Positions 48,714-57,872 of a stretch of DNA of 64,000 nt are shown in pieces. The notes beneath the pieces were generated by a model. It made no database searches, had not been told where the DNA came from, and saw nothing but the letters and a program-made list of their open reading frames with translations. The DNA comes from an uncultured Paracoccaceae bacterium (lineage in GTDB: Bacteria > Pseudomonadota > Alphaproteobacteria > Rhodobacterales > Rhodobacteraceae). The position numbers and the translations under genes were made by a program. Location of the stretch: contig CANMMF010000009.1 of the NCBI GenBank assembly GCA_947498985.1, forward strand, positions 62,001 through 126,000. Direction: 5' to 3'. How positions within the stretch are numbered: position 1 is the stretch's first letter; each line of letters begins with the position of its first letter.

Positions 48714-49718
48714 ATGAGCGAGCGCGTCACCATGCGGGACGTGGCCAAAGCGGTCGGCATGTCGCCGATGACGGTCAGCCGCGCGCTGCGCGACGACGAG
48801 ACCGTCAGCGCCAGCACGCGCGCGCGGGTCCGCTCTGCCGCGCGCGATCTGGGATATGTCTATGACAGCACCGCGCAGGCGTTCCGCACGCAGAAAAGCG
48901 GCTTTGTCGCGGTCACCCTGCCATCGGTGAACAATGCGAATTTCGCCGAAACCTTCCGGGCGCTCTCAACCGGGTTGAGCGCGCGCGGATTGCAGATCCT
49001 GCTCGGCAGCACCAATTACCGCGTCGAGAAGGAAGAGGAACTGGTCGGGCAGCTGCTGGCGCGCAACCCCGAAGCGCTGGTCCTGACCGGCGGACATCAC
49101 ACGGAGAGCACCCGGGCCGTCTTGCGGGACCGCAAGCTGCCGGTGATCGAGATGTGGGATTTGCCGGACGCCCCGCTTGGCCATGTGGTGGGTTTTTCCA
49201 ATACCCGGGCCATGCAGCATATCGTCGAACATCTGGTCGCCACCGGTCGGCGCAGGCTGGCCTTCGTGAGCGCGTCTGACGGCGCGGATATGCGCGGCGC
49301 GGTCCGCCGTCAGGGTGTGATCGAGGCCGCGCGCTCTTATGGGTTGCCGGATGTGGAGATCATCGATGCCGGGCCCGCGCCCGTCTCGATGCGTCACGGC
49401 GCGCGGGTGATCTCGGAGATGGGACGGAAGGTGGCGCGCTTTGACGCGCTGGTCTGCGTGTCCGATCCGGTTGCCTTCGGATGCCTTGCGGCGGTCCAGC
49501 GTCTCGGGCTGCAGGTGCCCTGGGATCTGGCGATCACCGGCTTTGGGAACTTCGAGGTCGCGCAGGTCTCTCACCCGCGGATCACCACGGTGGCGGTGCA
49601 GGCCGAGCAGATCGGACAGCAGGTTGCGCAGGTGCTGGCCGCCGCTCTGGACGACGGTATGACCGCGGCCACCATCATCGATGTCGGCAGCCAGCTTGTG
49701 CCGGGCGAAACCAGCTAG
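48714..49718 (+). CDS. LacI-family transcriptional regulator (idonate/gluconate operon)
   Basis: A 334-residue repressor. The LacI HTH with hinge is at the N-terminus: VTMRDVAKAVGMSPMTVSRA, then LRDDETVSASTRARV. A periplasmic-binding-protein-like effector domain follows, with GhtR-like elements GFSNTRAMQHIVEHLVATGR near 151-170. It is the last gene of the SDR operon and probably binds the TGTTATCGATAACA site at 46626. Its stop codon overlaps that of the converging second LacI gene (CTAG). Confidence 0.88.
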   Translation: MSERVTMRDVAKAVGMSPMTVSRALRDDETVSASTRARVRSAARDLGYVYDSTAQAFRTQKSGFVAVTLPSVNNANFAETFRALSTGLSARGLQILLGSTNYRVEKEEELVGQLLARNPEALVLTGGHHTESTRAVLRDRKLPVIEMWDLPDAPLGHVVGFSNTRAMQHIVEHLVATGRRRLAFVSASDGADMRGAVRRQGVIEAARSYGLPDVEIIDAGPAPVSMRHGARVISEMGRKVARFDALVCVSDPVAFGCLAAVQRLGLQVPWDLAITGFGNFEVAQVSHPRITTVAVQAEQIGQQVAQVLAAALDDGMTAATIIDVGSQLVPGETS

Positions 49719-50761
49719 TGGCGGCTGTTGTCGACCGTGGAGCCGGGGATCAGGCGAAAGCCGATATCCGTGCAGTTGGGCACCGCCTCGCCCGAAAGCC
49801 GCGCCATCATCATCTCCGCCGCTTTCTGGCCGAGCTTGAGATGCGAGACGTGGCAGGAGGTCAGACGCTTGCTCATCACCGACGCAATCGGCAGATCCCC
49901 CCACCCCGCGATGCCGATATCGCCGGGCACGTCCAACCCCTTGCCGGTGCAATATTGGAGCCCGCCAAACGCCATTGCGTCGTTCTGGTAATAGACGCAT
50001 TCGGTCTCTGGCGCCGAGACAAGCAGTTGCTCGGTGCCGTAGAACCCCGGGTAATAGGTGGCCGTGTCATGCAGGCAAAGCTGCTTGATGACCGCGCCGC
50101 CTGCGCCCTCCACCGCCTTGCAGAACCCGTTGAGCCGCTCCGTGGCGGCGTTTGCCGTGTCATGCGAGGTGCCCACATAGCCGATGTCGCGATAGCCCAC
50201 CGAGACCAGGTAGCGGCCCATGTCAAATCCGCTGTCGAAATGGTTGATGCCGACGCTCATGTCGAGCGGGCTGGAGTTCAGATCCCAGATCTCCACCACC
50301 GGAATGCCCGCGTTCCTCAGCATCTCGGTCGCCCGTGCGGAGTGGTAGCGGCCCGTGAGGATGAGGCCCGCGGGTTGCCAGGACAGCACCGTGCGGATCC
50401 AGTTTTCCTCTTCCTGCAGCGTGTGCTGGGTGAGGCCCAGAACCGATTGATACCCGAAGGTGCCCAGCTTGCGGTCGATGCCTTCGAGCACCTGCGCAAA
50501 GACCTCGTTGCCAAGGTCGGGGATCGACACTCCGATGAAGGTGGAGCTCTGGTCGCCGGCAAAAACCGTGGCAAGCCGATTCGGCAGATAGCCGAGCGCG
50601 TCGACCTGCTCCATCACCTTGATGCGGGTTTGCTCCGAATAGCCGCCCTCGTCGCGCAGCACCCGGCTGGCGGTCATCTTGGACACACCGGCGGCGCGGG
50701 CAACCTCCGTCAAGCTTACCTTGTTGCTTTTACTGTTCTTTTCGGGGTTTTTCGGGGGCAT
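49715..50761 (-). CDS. LacI-family transcriptional regulator of the sugar transporter and gnd
   Basis: A 348-residue repressor. After a polar N-terminus (PPKNPEKNSKSNK) comes the HTH VSLTEVARAAGVSKMTASRV and a GntR-like effector domain (for example GYVGTSHDTANAATERLNGF). Its length and HTH resemble gluconate repressors of the LacI family. It diverges from the first ribose-type transporter. GTTACC-GGTAAC palindromes at 50764 and 50821 flank the transporter promoter, and a near copy sits before gnd, so these are the expected targets. The inducer is probably a sugar acid. Confidence 0.87.
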   Translation of the reverse strand: MPPKNPEKNSKSNKVSLTEVARAAGVSKMTASRVLRDEGGYSEQTRIKVMEQVDALGYLPNRLATVFAGDQSSTFIGVSIPDLGNEVFAQVLEGIDRKLGTFGYQSVLGLTQHTLQEEENWIRTVLSWQPAGLILTGRYHSARATEMLRNAGIPVVEIWDLNSSPLDMSVGINHFDSGFDMGRYLVSVGYRDIGYVGTSHDTANAATERLNGFCKAVEGAGGAVIKQLCLHDTATYYPGFYGTEQLLVSAPETECVYYQNDAMAFGGLQYCTGKGLDVPGDIGIAGWGDLPIASVMSKRLTSCHVSHLKLGQKAAEMMMARLSGEAVPNCTDIGFRLIPGSTVDNSRH

Positions 50762-50763
50762 AC

Positions 50764-50775
50764 GTTACCGGTAAC
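50764..50775. promoter_or_regulatory. LacI-type operator, upstream copy
   Basis: GTTACCGGTAAC is a perfect palindrome with a central CG, three bases before the start codon of the minus-strand LacI gene and just upstream of the -35 (TTGACA, 50783-50788) of the transporter promoter. It can serve autoregulation and DNA looping with the copy at 50821. Confidence 0.75.
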
Positions 50776-50820
50776 TTAACTCTTGACAGCAGCAGGGGTC
50801 AGGCCGGATGCTAGCGCAAC

Positions 50821-50866
50821 GTTACGGGTAACTCAATGGTTCACATGAGGTCCCGTTACCGGGAGG
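50821..50866 (+). promoter_or_regulatory. LacI-type operators at and after the transporter start point
   Basis: GTTACGGGTAAC at 50821-50832 differs from the perfect site by one base and lies just downstream of a promoter formed by TTGACA (50783-50788) and GATGCT (50807-50812, 18-base spacer). A partial copy, GTTACCGGGAGG at 50855-50866, keeps the left half-site and runs into the ribosome-binding site of the ATPase gene; it may be weak or chance. Confidence 0.65.
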
Positions 50867-50873
50867 AGGCCAA

Positions 50874-52400
50874 ATGCCGAACCTGCAGAAGGGTTTGTTC
50901 TTTGACAGTATCGACAAGCATTTCGGCGGCACCTACGCGCTGAAGGACGTCTCCCTGTCGGTGGGCCGCGGCGAGATCGTGGCCCTGCTCGGAGAGAACG
51001 GCGCAGGAAAGTCGACCCTGATCAAGGTGCTGGGCGGCATTCACAGCGCCGATTCGGGCCGCGTTCTGATCGATGGCGAGCCTTATCAGCACAAGCCCGC
51101 CGGGTTCGGTGAGCGCCAGAAAGTGGCCTTCATCCACCAGGATCTGGGGCTGATCGAATGGATGACCGTGGCCGAGAATATCGGTCTGGCGCTGGGGTTT
51201 GCGCGCAAGAACGGCCTGATCCGCTGGCGCGAGGTGGAGCGGTTTGCCGTGGACGCGCTCGCCCGGGTCGATTGCGATTTCGACCCGACGACGCGGGTCG
51301 AGGATCTGAGCCGGACCGAGAAATCGCTGGTCGCCATCGCCCGCGCGCTGGCCGTCGACAGCGAGTTTCTGGTGCTGGACGAACCCACCGCCTCGCTGCC
51401 CGCCGACGAGGTCGAGCGGCTCTTTGCTGCGATACGCCCGCTGCGCGAAAAGGGCGTCGGCATGATCTATGTCTCGCACCGGCTGGACGAGATCTTTCAG
51501 ATCGCGGACCGGGTGGCGGTGCTGCGCGATGGCGCGATGGTGGGCGTGCGCAGCATCGACCACACCACACCCGAAGAGCTTGTGCAGAAGATCGTGGGCC
51601 GCAAGACCCGCGAGATGGTCAAGGCGACGCAGAAGATCGGCGCGCCCGTCCTCACGCTGCGCGACTTCGAGGTGCCGGGCATGCAGCGGCTGGATCTGGA
51701 CCTGCAGAAAAACGAGGTGCTGGGGCTCGTGGGCCTGCGGGGCGCGGGCCACGAGGCGATCTCTCGCGCGCTGTTCGGGCTGGTGCCCTACGCCGGAGAG
51801 GTCACCATAGACGGGCAGCGGCCGGATCTCTCGACGCCGCAGCGCGCACTGCATGCGGGGGTCGGTCTGGTCGCCAAGGACCGCACCGAGGAATCCGTGG
51901 CGATGAGCCTTACGATCCGCGAAAACACCTTTCTCAACCCCGATGGCATCGGCCGCAAGCTGCTGAGCATGCTGTCGCCGCGCACCGAAGCCGGGCAGGC
52001 GGCCAGCATCGGCGCGGAGCTGGGTCTGACGCCCAACGACCCGTCGCTCGCGATCGAGGCGCTCTCGGGCGGCAACCAGCAAAAGGTCGTCATCGGGCGC
52101 TGGCTGGCCACCAGGCGCAAGCTGCTGATCTGCGAGGATCCGACCGCCGGTGTCGATGTCGGCGCGAAATCTGAGATCTATGCCCTGCTCAACCGCGCGC
52201 TGGGCGAAGGTGTGGCCATTCTGGTCATGTCCACCGATTTCGAAGAGATCGCCACGATCTGCCATCGGGCCATCGTGTTCAGCCAGGGGGCCATTGTCGA
52301 CGAGCTGAGCGGCACAAGGCTGACCACCGAAAACCTGATCCAGTCGGCCTCTGCCGGGAACATCAAAACACAAGGGAACGGTGTCGATGCAATCGCTTGA
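50874..52400 (+). CDS. Ribose-type sugar ABC ATPase with two nucleotide-binding domains
   Basis: A 508-residue RbsA/MglA-type ATPase. The first domain has Walker A GENGAGKST near residue 41 and Walker B FLVLDEPTASLP, but its signature is LSRTEKSLVAIARAL rather than LSGGQ. The second domain (from about 260) has a degenerate Walker A (GLRGAGHEA) and a canonical LSGGNQQKVVIGRWL with ICEDPTAGVD. Such asymmetry is normal for this family. GGGAGGAGG precedes the ATG. The permease gene starts before this gene ends, so the set is coupled. Confidence 0.9.
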   Translation: MPNLQKGLFFDSIDKHFGGTYALKDVSLSVGRGEIVALLGENGAGKSTLIKVLGGIHSADSGRVLIDGEPYQHKPAGFGERQKVAFIHQDLGLIEWMTVAENIGLALGFARKNGLIRWREVERFAVDALARVDCDFDPTTRVEDLSRTEKSLVAIARALAVDSEFLVLDEPTASLPADEVERLFAAIRPLREKGVGMIYVSHRLDEIFQIADRVAVLRDGAMVGVRSIDHTTPEELVQKIVGRKTREMVKATQKIGAPVLTLRDFEVPGMQRLDLDLQKNEVLGLVGLRGAGHEAISRALFGLVPYAGEVTIDGQRPDLSTPQRALHAGVGLVAKDRTEESVAMSLTIRENTFLNPDGIGRKLLSMLSPRTEAGQAASIGAELGLTPNDPSLAIEALSGGNQQKVVIGRWLATRRKLLICEDPTAGVDVGAKSEIYALLNRALGEGVAILVMSTDFEEIATICHRAIVFSQGAIVDELSGTRLTTENLIQSASAGNIKTQGNGVDAIA

Positions 52401-53409
52401 ATCCGGCGCGCTGGAGCCGACAGAGGCGGAACTCAAGGGTCTGCCCATGGGCAGGCGGATCCTGCGGTTCCTGCCGGTCTACGGGCTGGTGATCCTGACG
52501 GTGTTCCTGATCGGGCTGTTTTCGGTGCTGCTGCCCAACACCTTCCCGACGATGCTCAACCTGCGCTCGATCATCTCCGACAAGGCGATCATCGCGCTGC
52601 TGTCGCTCGGCGCGATGATCCCGATGGCGGCGGGCCGGATCGACCTGACGGTGGGCTACGGCATCGTGCTGTGGCACATCCTCGCCATCAGCCTGCAGAC
52701 CATGCTGGGCCTGCCCTGGCCGATTGCGGTGGCGGTGGTGCTGCTGCTGGGCGCGATCACCGGCTTTCTGAACGGCTTGCTGGTGGAGGTGGCCAAGATC
52801 GACAGCTTCATCGCGACGCTGGGCACCGGCACCGTGCTTTATGCGCTGGCGCTGTGGCACACCGGCGGGCGGCAGATGGTGGGGCTCCTGCCGGACGGGT
52901 TCTACGCGCTCAACACCACCTTTGTCTTCGGCCTGCCGATCACCGCCTACTATCTGGTGGTGATCACCGTGGTGATGTGGATCGTGCTCGAATACACGCC
53001 GGTCGGCCGTTATCTCTACGCGATCGGCGCCAACCAGCGCGCCGCACAGCTCAACGGCATTCCCACCCGCAAATACGTGATCGGCGCATTTGTCGCCTCG
53101 GGCACGATGACCGCTCTGGCCGGGGTCCTGCTGGCGGCCAAGCTGCGGATCGGTCAGGCCTCGGTCGGGCTGGAATTCCTGTTGCCCGCGCTGGTCGGCG
53201 CGTTCCTGGGCTCCACCACGATCAAGCCCGGGCGGGTGAATGTCTGGGGCACGGTGGTCGGCGTCGCCATCCTGGCGGTGGGCATCTCGGGCATTCAACA
53301 ATTCGGCGGCTCCTTCTGGGTCGAGCCGCTTTTCAACGGAGTAACCCTGCTGATCGCCATCGGCATCGCAGGATACGCACAGCGCAAAAAAGGTGCAGAC
53401 AAGCGCTGA
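52387..53409 (+). CDS. Ribose-type sugar ABC permease
   Basis: A 340-residue inner-membrane permease of the RbsC/BPD_transp_2 family with about ten spans. Hallmarks are ALLSLGAMIPMAAGRIDLTV near residue 72, FLNGLLVEVAKIDSFIATLG near 125, and YAIGANQRAAQLNGIPTRKY near 217. The ATG at 52387 is preferred over the GTG at 52381 because AAGGGA then has proper spacing. It forms the channel with the ATPase upstream and the binding protein downstream. Confidence 0.9.
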   Translation: MQSLESGALEPTEAELKGLPMGRRILRFLPVYGLVILTVFLIGLFSVLLPNTFPTMLNLRSIISDKAIIALLSLGAMIPMAAGRIDLTVGYGIVLWHILAISLQTMLGLPWPIAVAVVLLLGAITGFLNGLLVEVAKIDSFIATLGTGTVLYALALWHTGGRQMVGLLPDGFYALNTTFVFGLPITAYYLVVITVVMWIVLEYTPVGRYLYAIGANQRAAQLNGIPTRKYVIGAFVASGTMTALAGVLLAAKLRIGQASVGLEFLLPALVGAFLGSTTIKPGRVNVWGTVVGVAILAVGISGIQQFGGSFWVEPLFNGVTLLIAIGIAGYAQRKKGADKR

Positions 53410-53435
53410 GCTCAACCATGCAAAGGGAGGAAACC

Positions 53436-54476
53436 ATGCAGAAGAGAGCATTTATCGCGGGGCTCATGGCCACAACCATGTTGGTCGCGACGCCGGTGCT
53501 GGCCGCCGAATGGGACGGGCCCACAACCGGGCCGGAAGCCGCCGAGGGCAAGTCCATCGTGGTGGTCGCGGGCGATCTGAAGAACGGCGGCATTCTGGGC
53601 GTGACCAACGGCGTCGAGGAAGCCGCCGAAAAGATCGGCTGGGACGTGCGCATCCTCGATGGGGCGGGCTCCATCCAGGGCCGCACGGCGGCCATCGGGC
53701 AGGCGCTGGCGCTGAAGGCCGACGGCATCATCATCAACGGCTTTGACGCGGTCGAGCAGCAGGCCGCGCTCGAAGGTGTCGCGGCGGCGGGCATCCCGAT
53801 GGTGGCCTGGCATTCCGGGCCGAAGATCGGCTGCGACGCGCCCGGCGGCATCTTTGCCAATGTCTCCACCGACGCGATGAGCGTGTCCGAGGTGGCCGCC
53901 AGATGGGCGCTTGACGACGGCGGTGAGGATGTCGGCGTGGTGATCTTCACCGACAGCACCTACCAGATCGCCATCGACAAGGCCGACCGGCTGAAAGAGA
54001 CCGTCGAGGCCGCGGGCGGCACCGTTCTGGAATATGTCGACACGCCGATTGCCGATACCTCGACCCGGATGGGGCCGCTGACCACGTCGCTTTTGCAGAA
54101 ATACGGCGACAGCTGGACCCATGCGCTGGCCATCAACGACCTCTATTTCGACTTCATGGGGCCATCGCTGGCCGCCGCTGGCCTCTCGCCGGAGCAGGGC
54201 CCGCAGGCCGGATCGGCCGGTGACGGATCGGAAGCCGCGTTCCAGAGGATCCGCTCGAACGGGTATCAGGCGATCACCGTGGCCGAGCCGCTGAACCTGC
54301 AGGGCTGGCAGCTGGTGGATGAGCTCAACCGCGCCGTTCAGGGCGAGGCCTGTTCGGGGTATGTCACCTCACCGGCGCTGGTCACCACCGAGGGTCTGGC
54401 CAAGATGGGCGACAGCAACGCCTTCGATCCGGACATCCCCTACCGCGAGGCCTATTCGGAGATCTGGGGCAAGTAA
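53436..54476 (+). CDS. Ribose-type sugar-binding protein (periplasmic)
   Basis: A 346-residue binding protein. AAAGGGAGGA is placed ideally before the ATG at 53436, so the in-frame ATG at 53418 is rejected. The signal peptide MQKRAFIAGLMATTMLVATP ends at VLA-AEW. The mature protein starts with an unusual 20-residue leader and then a LacI-like fold (SIVVVAGDLKNGGILGVTNG), with ALKADGIIINGFD near 104-116. It completes the first importer, whose promoter carries the LacI operators. Confidence 0.88.
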   Translation: MQKRAFIAGLMATTMLVATPVLAAEWDGPTTGPEAAEGKSIVVVAGDLKNGGILGVTNGVEEAAEKIGWDVRILDGAGSIQGRTAAIGQALALKADGIIINGFDAVEQQAALEGVAAAGIPMVAWHSGPKIGCDAPGGIFANVSTDAMSVSEVAARWALDDGGEDVGVVIFTDSTYQIAIDKADRLKETVEAAGGTVLEYVDTPIADTSTRMGPLTTSLLQKYGDSWTHALAINDLYFDFMGPSLAAAGLSPEQGPQAGSAGDGSEAAFQRIRSNGYQAITVAEPLNLQGWQLVDELNRAVQGEACSGYVTSPALVTTEGLAKMGDSNAFDPDIPYREAYSEIWGK

Positions 54477-54496
54477 CGCCCCGCGGCGGAGGGGCG
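54477..54496 (+). terminator. Short GC hairpin after first transporter
   Basis: CGCCCC pairs with GGGGCG over an eight-base GC-rich loop directly after the binding-protein stop codon. There is no T-run, so termination is doubtful. The 114-base gap to the second transporter holds nothing else recognisable apart from a purine-rich ribosome-binding site (GGAG). Confidence 0.4.
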
Positions 54497-54590
54497 GCAC
54501 GCGCCGGTCCTCTGCCCGTTTCGCCGATCACGACACGCAAGGGGACGCGGCGACGGGCGCGTTCGATCCGACCTGACGGAGACTTCAACC

Positions 54591-55349
54591 ATGGCAGAGA
54601 CGGCGCTTGTCCGGATGACGGGCATCACCAAGAGGTTCGGCGGCGTGACCGCCTTGCAGGAGGTCGACCTGACCGCCCATGCCGGCGAAGTGCTGGCAAT
54701 TGTCGGCGACAACGGCGCGGGCAAATCGACGCTGATCAAGATCCTGACCGGGGTCTATCAGCCGACCGAAGGCGCGATCCATCTCGACGGCGAGAAGATC
54801 GAGTTCGCCAGCCACGCAGAGGCCATAGATGCGGGCATCGATGCGGTCTACCAGACGCTGGCGCTGGCCGATCACCTCGATCCGGCGGCCAACATGTTTC
54901 TGGGCAATGAGCTGACAAAGACGGTCCTCGGCCTTGAGCTGCTCGACAACAAGCGGATGCGCGCGGAGACAGAGCGCGTGCTGATGGAGCGTCTGGGCGT
55001 CACGCTGAAATCGCTCGACGCCCCGACCGAGAGCCTTTCGGGCGGACAGCGTCAGGCGGTGGCCATTGCCCGCGCGGTCTATAGCGACGGGCTTCGCGTG
55101 CTGGTGATGGACGAGCCGACCGCGGCTCTGGGCCCGCAGGAAACCGCCCGCACGCTGAAGCTGATCCAGACCCTGAAGGCTCAGGGTCTGGCGGTGATCC
55201 TGATCAGCCACTCGCTCGACGATGTGTTCGAGGTGTCCGACCGGGTGCATGTGCAGCGGCGCGGTCAATGTGTGGGTGTGGTCCGGACCCGCGACAGCAA
55301 CACGCAGGAGGTGCTCGGCATGATCGTCGGCGCGGAGGAGGCAGCATGA
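54591..55349 (+). CDS. Sugar ABC ATPase with single nucleotide-binding domain (FrcA-like)
   Basis: A 252-residue ATPase. Walker A is VGDNGAGKST near residue 39, the signature LSGGQRQAVAIARAV near 148 and Walker B VLVMDEPTAALG near 170. It is a one-domain ATPase, unlike the two-domain version in the neighbouring transporter, so it should act as a homodimer. It overlaps the permease gene (ATGA at 55346). GGAG precedes the ATG. It belongs to the second ribose-type importer. Confidence 0.88.
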   Translation: MAETALVRMTGITKRFGGVTALQEVDLTAHAGEVLAIVGDNGAGKSTLIKILTGVYQPTEGAIHLDGEKIEFASHAEAIDAGIDAVYQTLALADHLDPAANMFLGNELTKTVLGLELLDNKRMRAETERVLMERLGVTLKSLDAPTESLSGGQRQAVAIARAVYSDGLRVLVMDEPTAALGPQETARTLKLIQTLKAQGLAVILISHSLDDVFEVSDRVHVQRRGQCVGVVRTRDSNTQEVLGMIVGAEEAA

Positions 55350-56461
55350 GCACCGTGGCACAAAAACCCATGACCGAGCGGCTGGAACCTTATATCGCGA
55401 TCATCGGCCCGATGGTCATGATCCTCGCCATCCTGCTTTTCATGGGTGTGGCCGAGCCCGCGCGCTATTTCCGTGCCAGCAACATCAACCTGATCCTGCT
55501 CGATGCTGCGCTCTATATGCCGATGGCCATGGCGATGACCTTTGTCATCACCCAGCGCGGGATCGATCTGTCGATCGGCTCCATCGCGGCGCTCTCGGCG
55601 ATCATGATGGCCTTCCTGATCAAGCAATACGGCTTTTCGGTCTATATCGCGGTGCCCATCGCGATCATGCTGGGGGCGCTGATGGGGCTGATCAACGGCC
55701 TGATCATCACCCGTTTCAACGTGCCCGACCTGATCGGCACGTTGGCGATGGATCTGGTCTATCGCGGCTTTGCGCTGGTGATCGCCAAGGGGCTCGTGCT
55801 GGCGCGGTTCCCCGATTTCCTGACCGAGTTCGGACGCGGCCAGATCCCCGGCTTCGTGCCGATTCCGGTGCTCATCGGCACCGCCACGATGATCGCGGGC
55901 TACCTGCTGCTGACGCGCAGCCATTTCGGGCGCTACACCATCGCCATCGGCTCCAACCCCGAAGCGGCAGAGCTGACCGGGATCGCGGTCAAGCGCCACA
56001 AGGTCTATGCCTATGTGCTTTGCGGCGCCGCCGCGGCGCTGGCAGGGGTCATGCTCACAGGCAAGCTCAACGCGATCCAGGCGACCTCGGCCCCTTATTT
56101 CAACCTGCATGTCATCGCGGCGGTTGTGGTCGGCGGCACCTCGCTTTTCGGCGGGCGCGCCTCGATGCTGGGCTCTTTCGCGGGGGTCCTGCTGCTCAGC
56201 ATGATGATCAACGCGCTGGTGACCCTGCGGATCGAGTTTTTCTGGCAATCGGTCGCCTCCGGCGTGGTGATCGTCAGCTCGGTCGCGCTCTACACATGGA
56301 TGCAAAAGAAAGACCGCGACGGGGCAGGGGGGCTGCTTGCCGGTCTCAAGACCCCGGACGGGCAAAAGATGCTGCGCTTCTCGGCGCTGCTGATCGGACT
56401 GCTGATAGCGCTTCTGGCGATTGGCGGGCTGCTGGCCGGCGACCCCAATCCAAGCGGGTGA
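55346..56461 (+). CDS. Sugar ABC permease (RbsC-like), second transporter
   Basis: A 371-residue permease with about ten spans. Family motifs include MTFVITQRGIDLSIGSIAAL near residue 67, LMGLINGLIITRFNVPDLIG near 114 and YTIAIGSNPEAAELTGIAVK near 198. A C-terminal extension of about 50 residues adds one more hydrophobic segment (ALLIGLLIALLAIGGLLAGD), not usual in RbsC. Translation is coupled to the ATPase gene. Confidence 0.88.
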   Translation: MSTVAQKPMTERLEPYIAIIGPMVMILAILLFMGVAEPARYFRASNINLILLDAALYMPMAMAMTFVITQRGIDLSIGSIAALSAIMMAFLIKQYGFSVYIAVPIAIMLGALMGLINGLIITRFNVPDLIGTLAMDLVYRGFALVIAKGLVLARFPDFLTEFGRGQIPGFVPIPVLIGTATMIAGYLLLTRSHFGRYTIAIGSNPEAAELTGIAVKRHKVYAYVLCGAAAALAGVMLTGKLNAIQATSAPYFNLHVIAAVVVGGTSLFGGRASMLGSFAGVLLLSMMINALVTLRIEFFWQSVASGVVIVSSVALYTWMQKKDRDGAGGLLAGLKTPDGQKMLRFSALLIGLLIALLAIGGLLAGDPNPSG

Positions 56462-56479
56462 CCGGACGACAAGCGGGGT

Positions 56480-56510
56480 GGCCGGTCCGGGGTGCAGCCC
56501 GGAACCGGCC
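56480..56510 (+). terminator. Strong hairpin between permease and binding-protein genes of second transporter
   Basis: GGCCGGT-CCGGG pairs with CCCGG-A-ACCGGCC, giving 12 base pairs with one bulged A and a six-base loop. There is no T-run. It lies upstream of the binding-protein gene and may protect a processed binding-protein mRNA at its 5' end or attenuate transcription. Confidence 0.5.
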
Positions 56511-56546
56511 GTAGGCTCCGCACTCATTGCAAAGGGAGGAACCTGA

Positions 56547-57692
56547 ATGAGACTTTTAACAACCACCGCCATCGTGGCAAGCACGGCCCTGGCCGGGATC
56601 GCCATGGCCGAAGGCCATTCGACATTGCCGCTGAAAGAGCTGCCGGGCATCGCGGATCGCGACTACTGGGTGCCCGGAGAGGTGAATGCCGATGGCAAGC
56701 TCGAGGCGCTGCAGGAGGTGGTCGGCTCTGACGCGGTTGCCTTTGCCGGGACGCTCGACGCCCCGGTGCAGATCGCGCTGATCTATCCCTCCGCCGACAC
56801 GTCGGATTTCTGGGCGCGCAACTACCTCGCGCTGACCAAGCGGCTCGACCAGCTGGGCATCTCCTACGAGACCACGGAGTTTGCATCGCGCCAGATCGAG
56901 CATTCGCTGCAATCGACCTATGCCAATCAGGTGGCCCAGGATGCGGATCTTTACGACTACGTGATCTTCGGCCCGTCCGAGCTTGCCATTCAGGCCGACA
57001 ATATCGACAAGCTGGCGGCCACTGACGGGTTTGCCACCTATGTCTGGGCGTTCCACACGCCGCTGAAGGATCTCGAAACGCAGCCCGATGCGTGGTTCGA
57101 TTTCTCGTCCGCGGCGGGTGCGCTCACCATGTGCGACTACATGCTGGGGCGTCTTGGCAATGACGTGACCATGGCGATGAACCGCGGCATTCCGGGGATC
57201 ACCGACAACCAGCGCTCGGGCGATTTCAAGGCCTGCGTCGAAGAAAAGGGCAACTGGACCACGGTCTACGAGCATTACGGCGAATATCAGCGCGAAGGCG
57301 GGTTCGAGGGCACATCGCTGATCATGCAGGCCTATCCCGAGGCGACGATCATCCACAACGCCAACACCGCCATGGCGATGGGCAGCGTCGAGGCGCAGGT
57401 GTCGATGGGCAAGGAGAAGGAGATCTTCTCCACTGGCTGGGGCGGCACCGGGCTTGAGCTTGATGCGATCCGGCGCGGTGAGCTTGATGCCACGCCGATG
57501 CGCATGGGCGACGATGTGGGCGCCGCAACCGCCGAGGCGATCAAGGCCGATCTCGAAGGGCGGGCCGATGACTTGCCGCTGGTCTTTCTGGGTCGCATCA
57601 CCGTGGCGCATGACGAGATGAGCGCGGAAGAGATCGACGCGCTGGAAAAGGAAGCCTTCCGGTTCTCGGGCGTGGGAGCGCTTGAGCGCTGA
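56547..57692 (+). CDS. Periplasmic sugar-binding protein, second transporter
   Basis: A 381-residue binding protein with a signal peptide (MRLLTTTAIVASTALAGIAM, cleavage at AMA-EGH). After a longer than usual N-terminal segment (residues 22-70) a periplasmic-binding-protein fold starts at VQIALIYPSADTSDFWARNY. AAAGGGAGGA precedes the ATG. The two-domain repeat pattern and length exceed typical ribose-binding proteins (about 300), closer to binding proteins for larger sugars or sugar acids. The ligand is unknown. Confidence 0.85.
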   Translation: MRLLTTTAIVASTALAGIAMAEGHSTLPLKELPGIADRDYWVPGEVNADGKLEALQEVVGSDAVAFAGTLDAPVQIALIYPSADTSDFWARNYLALTKRLDQLGISYETTEFASRQIEHSLQSTYANQVAQDADLYDYVIFGPSELAIQADNIDKLAATDGFATYVWAFHTPLKDLETQPDAWFDFSSAAGALTMCDYMLGRLGNDVTMAMNRGIPGITDNQRSGDFKACVEEKGNWTTVYEHYGEYQREGGFEGTSLIMQAYPEATIIHNANTAMAMGSVEAQVSMGKEKEIFSTGWGGTGLELDAIRRGELDATPMRMGDDVGAATAEAIKADLEGRADDLPLVFLGRITVAHDEMSAEEIDALEKEAFRFSGVGALER

Positions 57693-57701
57693 CATCAGAC
57701 G

Positions 57702-57729
57702 GCGGCGCGGTCCCCGGTGGCCGCGCCGC
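57702..57729 (+). terminator. GC hairpin after second transporter
   Basis: GCGGCGCGG pairs perfectly with CCGCGCCGC across a ten-base loop, ten bases after the binding-protein stop. A T-run is absent, but this is the most likely end of the transporter message. Confidence 0.5.
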
Positions 57730-57872
57730 TCGCGTTGCGGGCAGGGTGCCCGGGTGCGGGCTGTCTTGTGAAAGCCGTATAGCCCATTGCGTGGGGCGGG
57801 CGGGCTCTGGCACCCTCGCCAGAGCTGACCGGTTGCGGTGGCCCGGATGGTGGCGGCTTCGGTCCGGGGACC

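Noticed and set aside
50855-50866. Third full LacI operator before the ATPase gene
   Set aside because: Only the left half-site is conserved (9 of 12 positions), and it merges into the ribosome-binding site, so it is mentioned only as a possible weak site.
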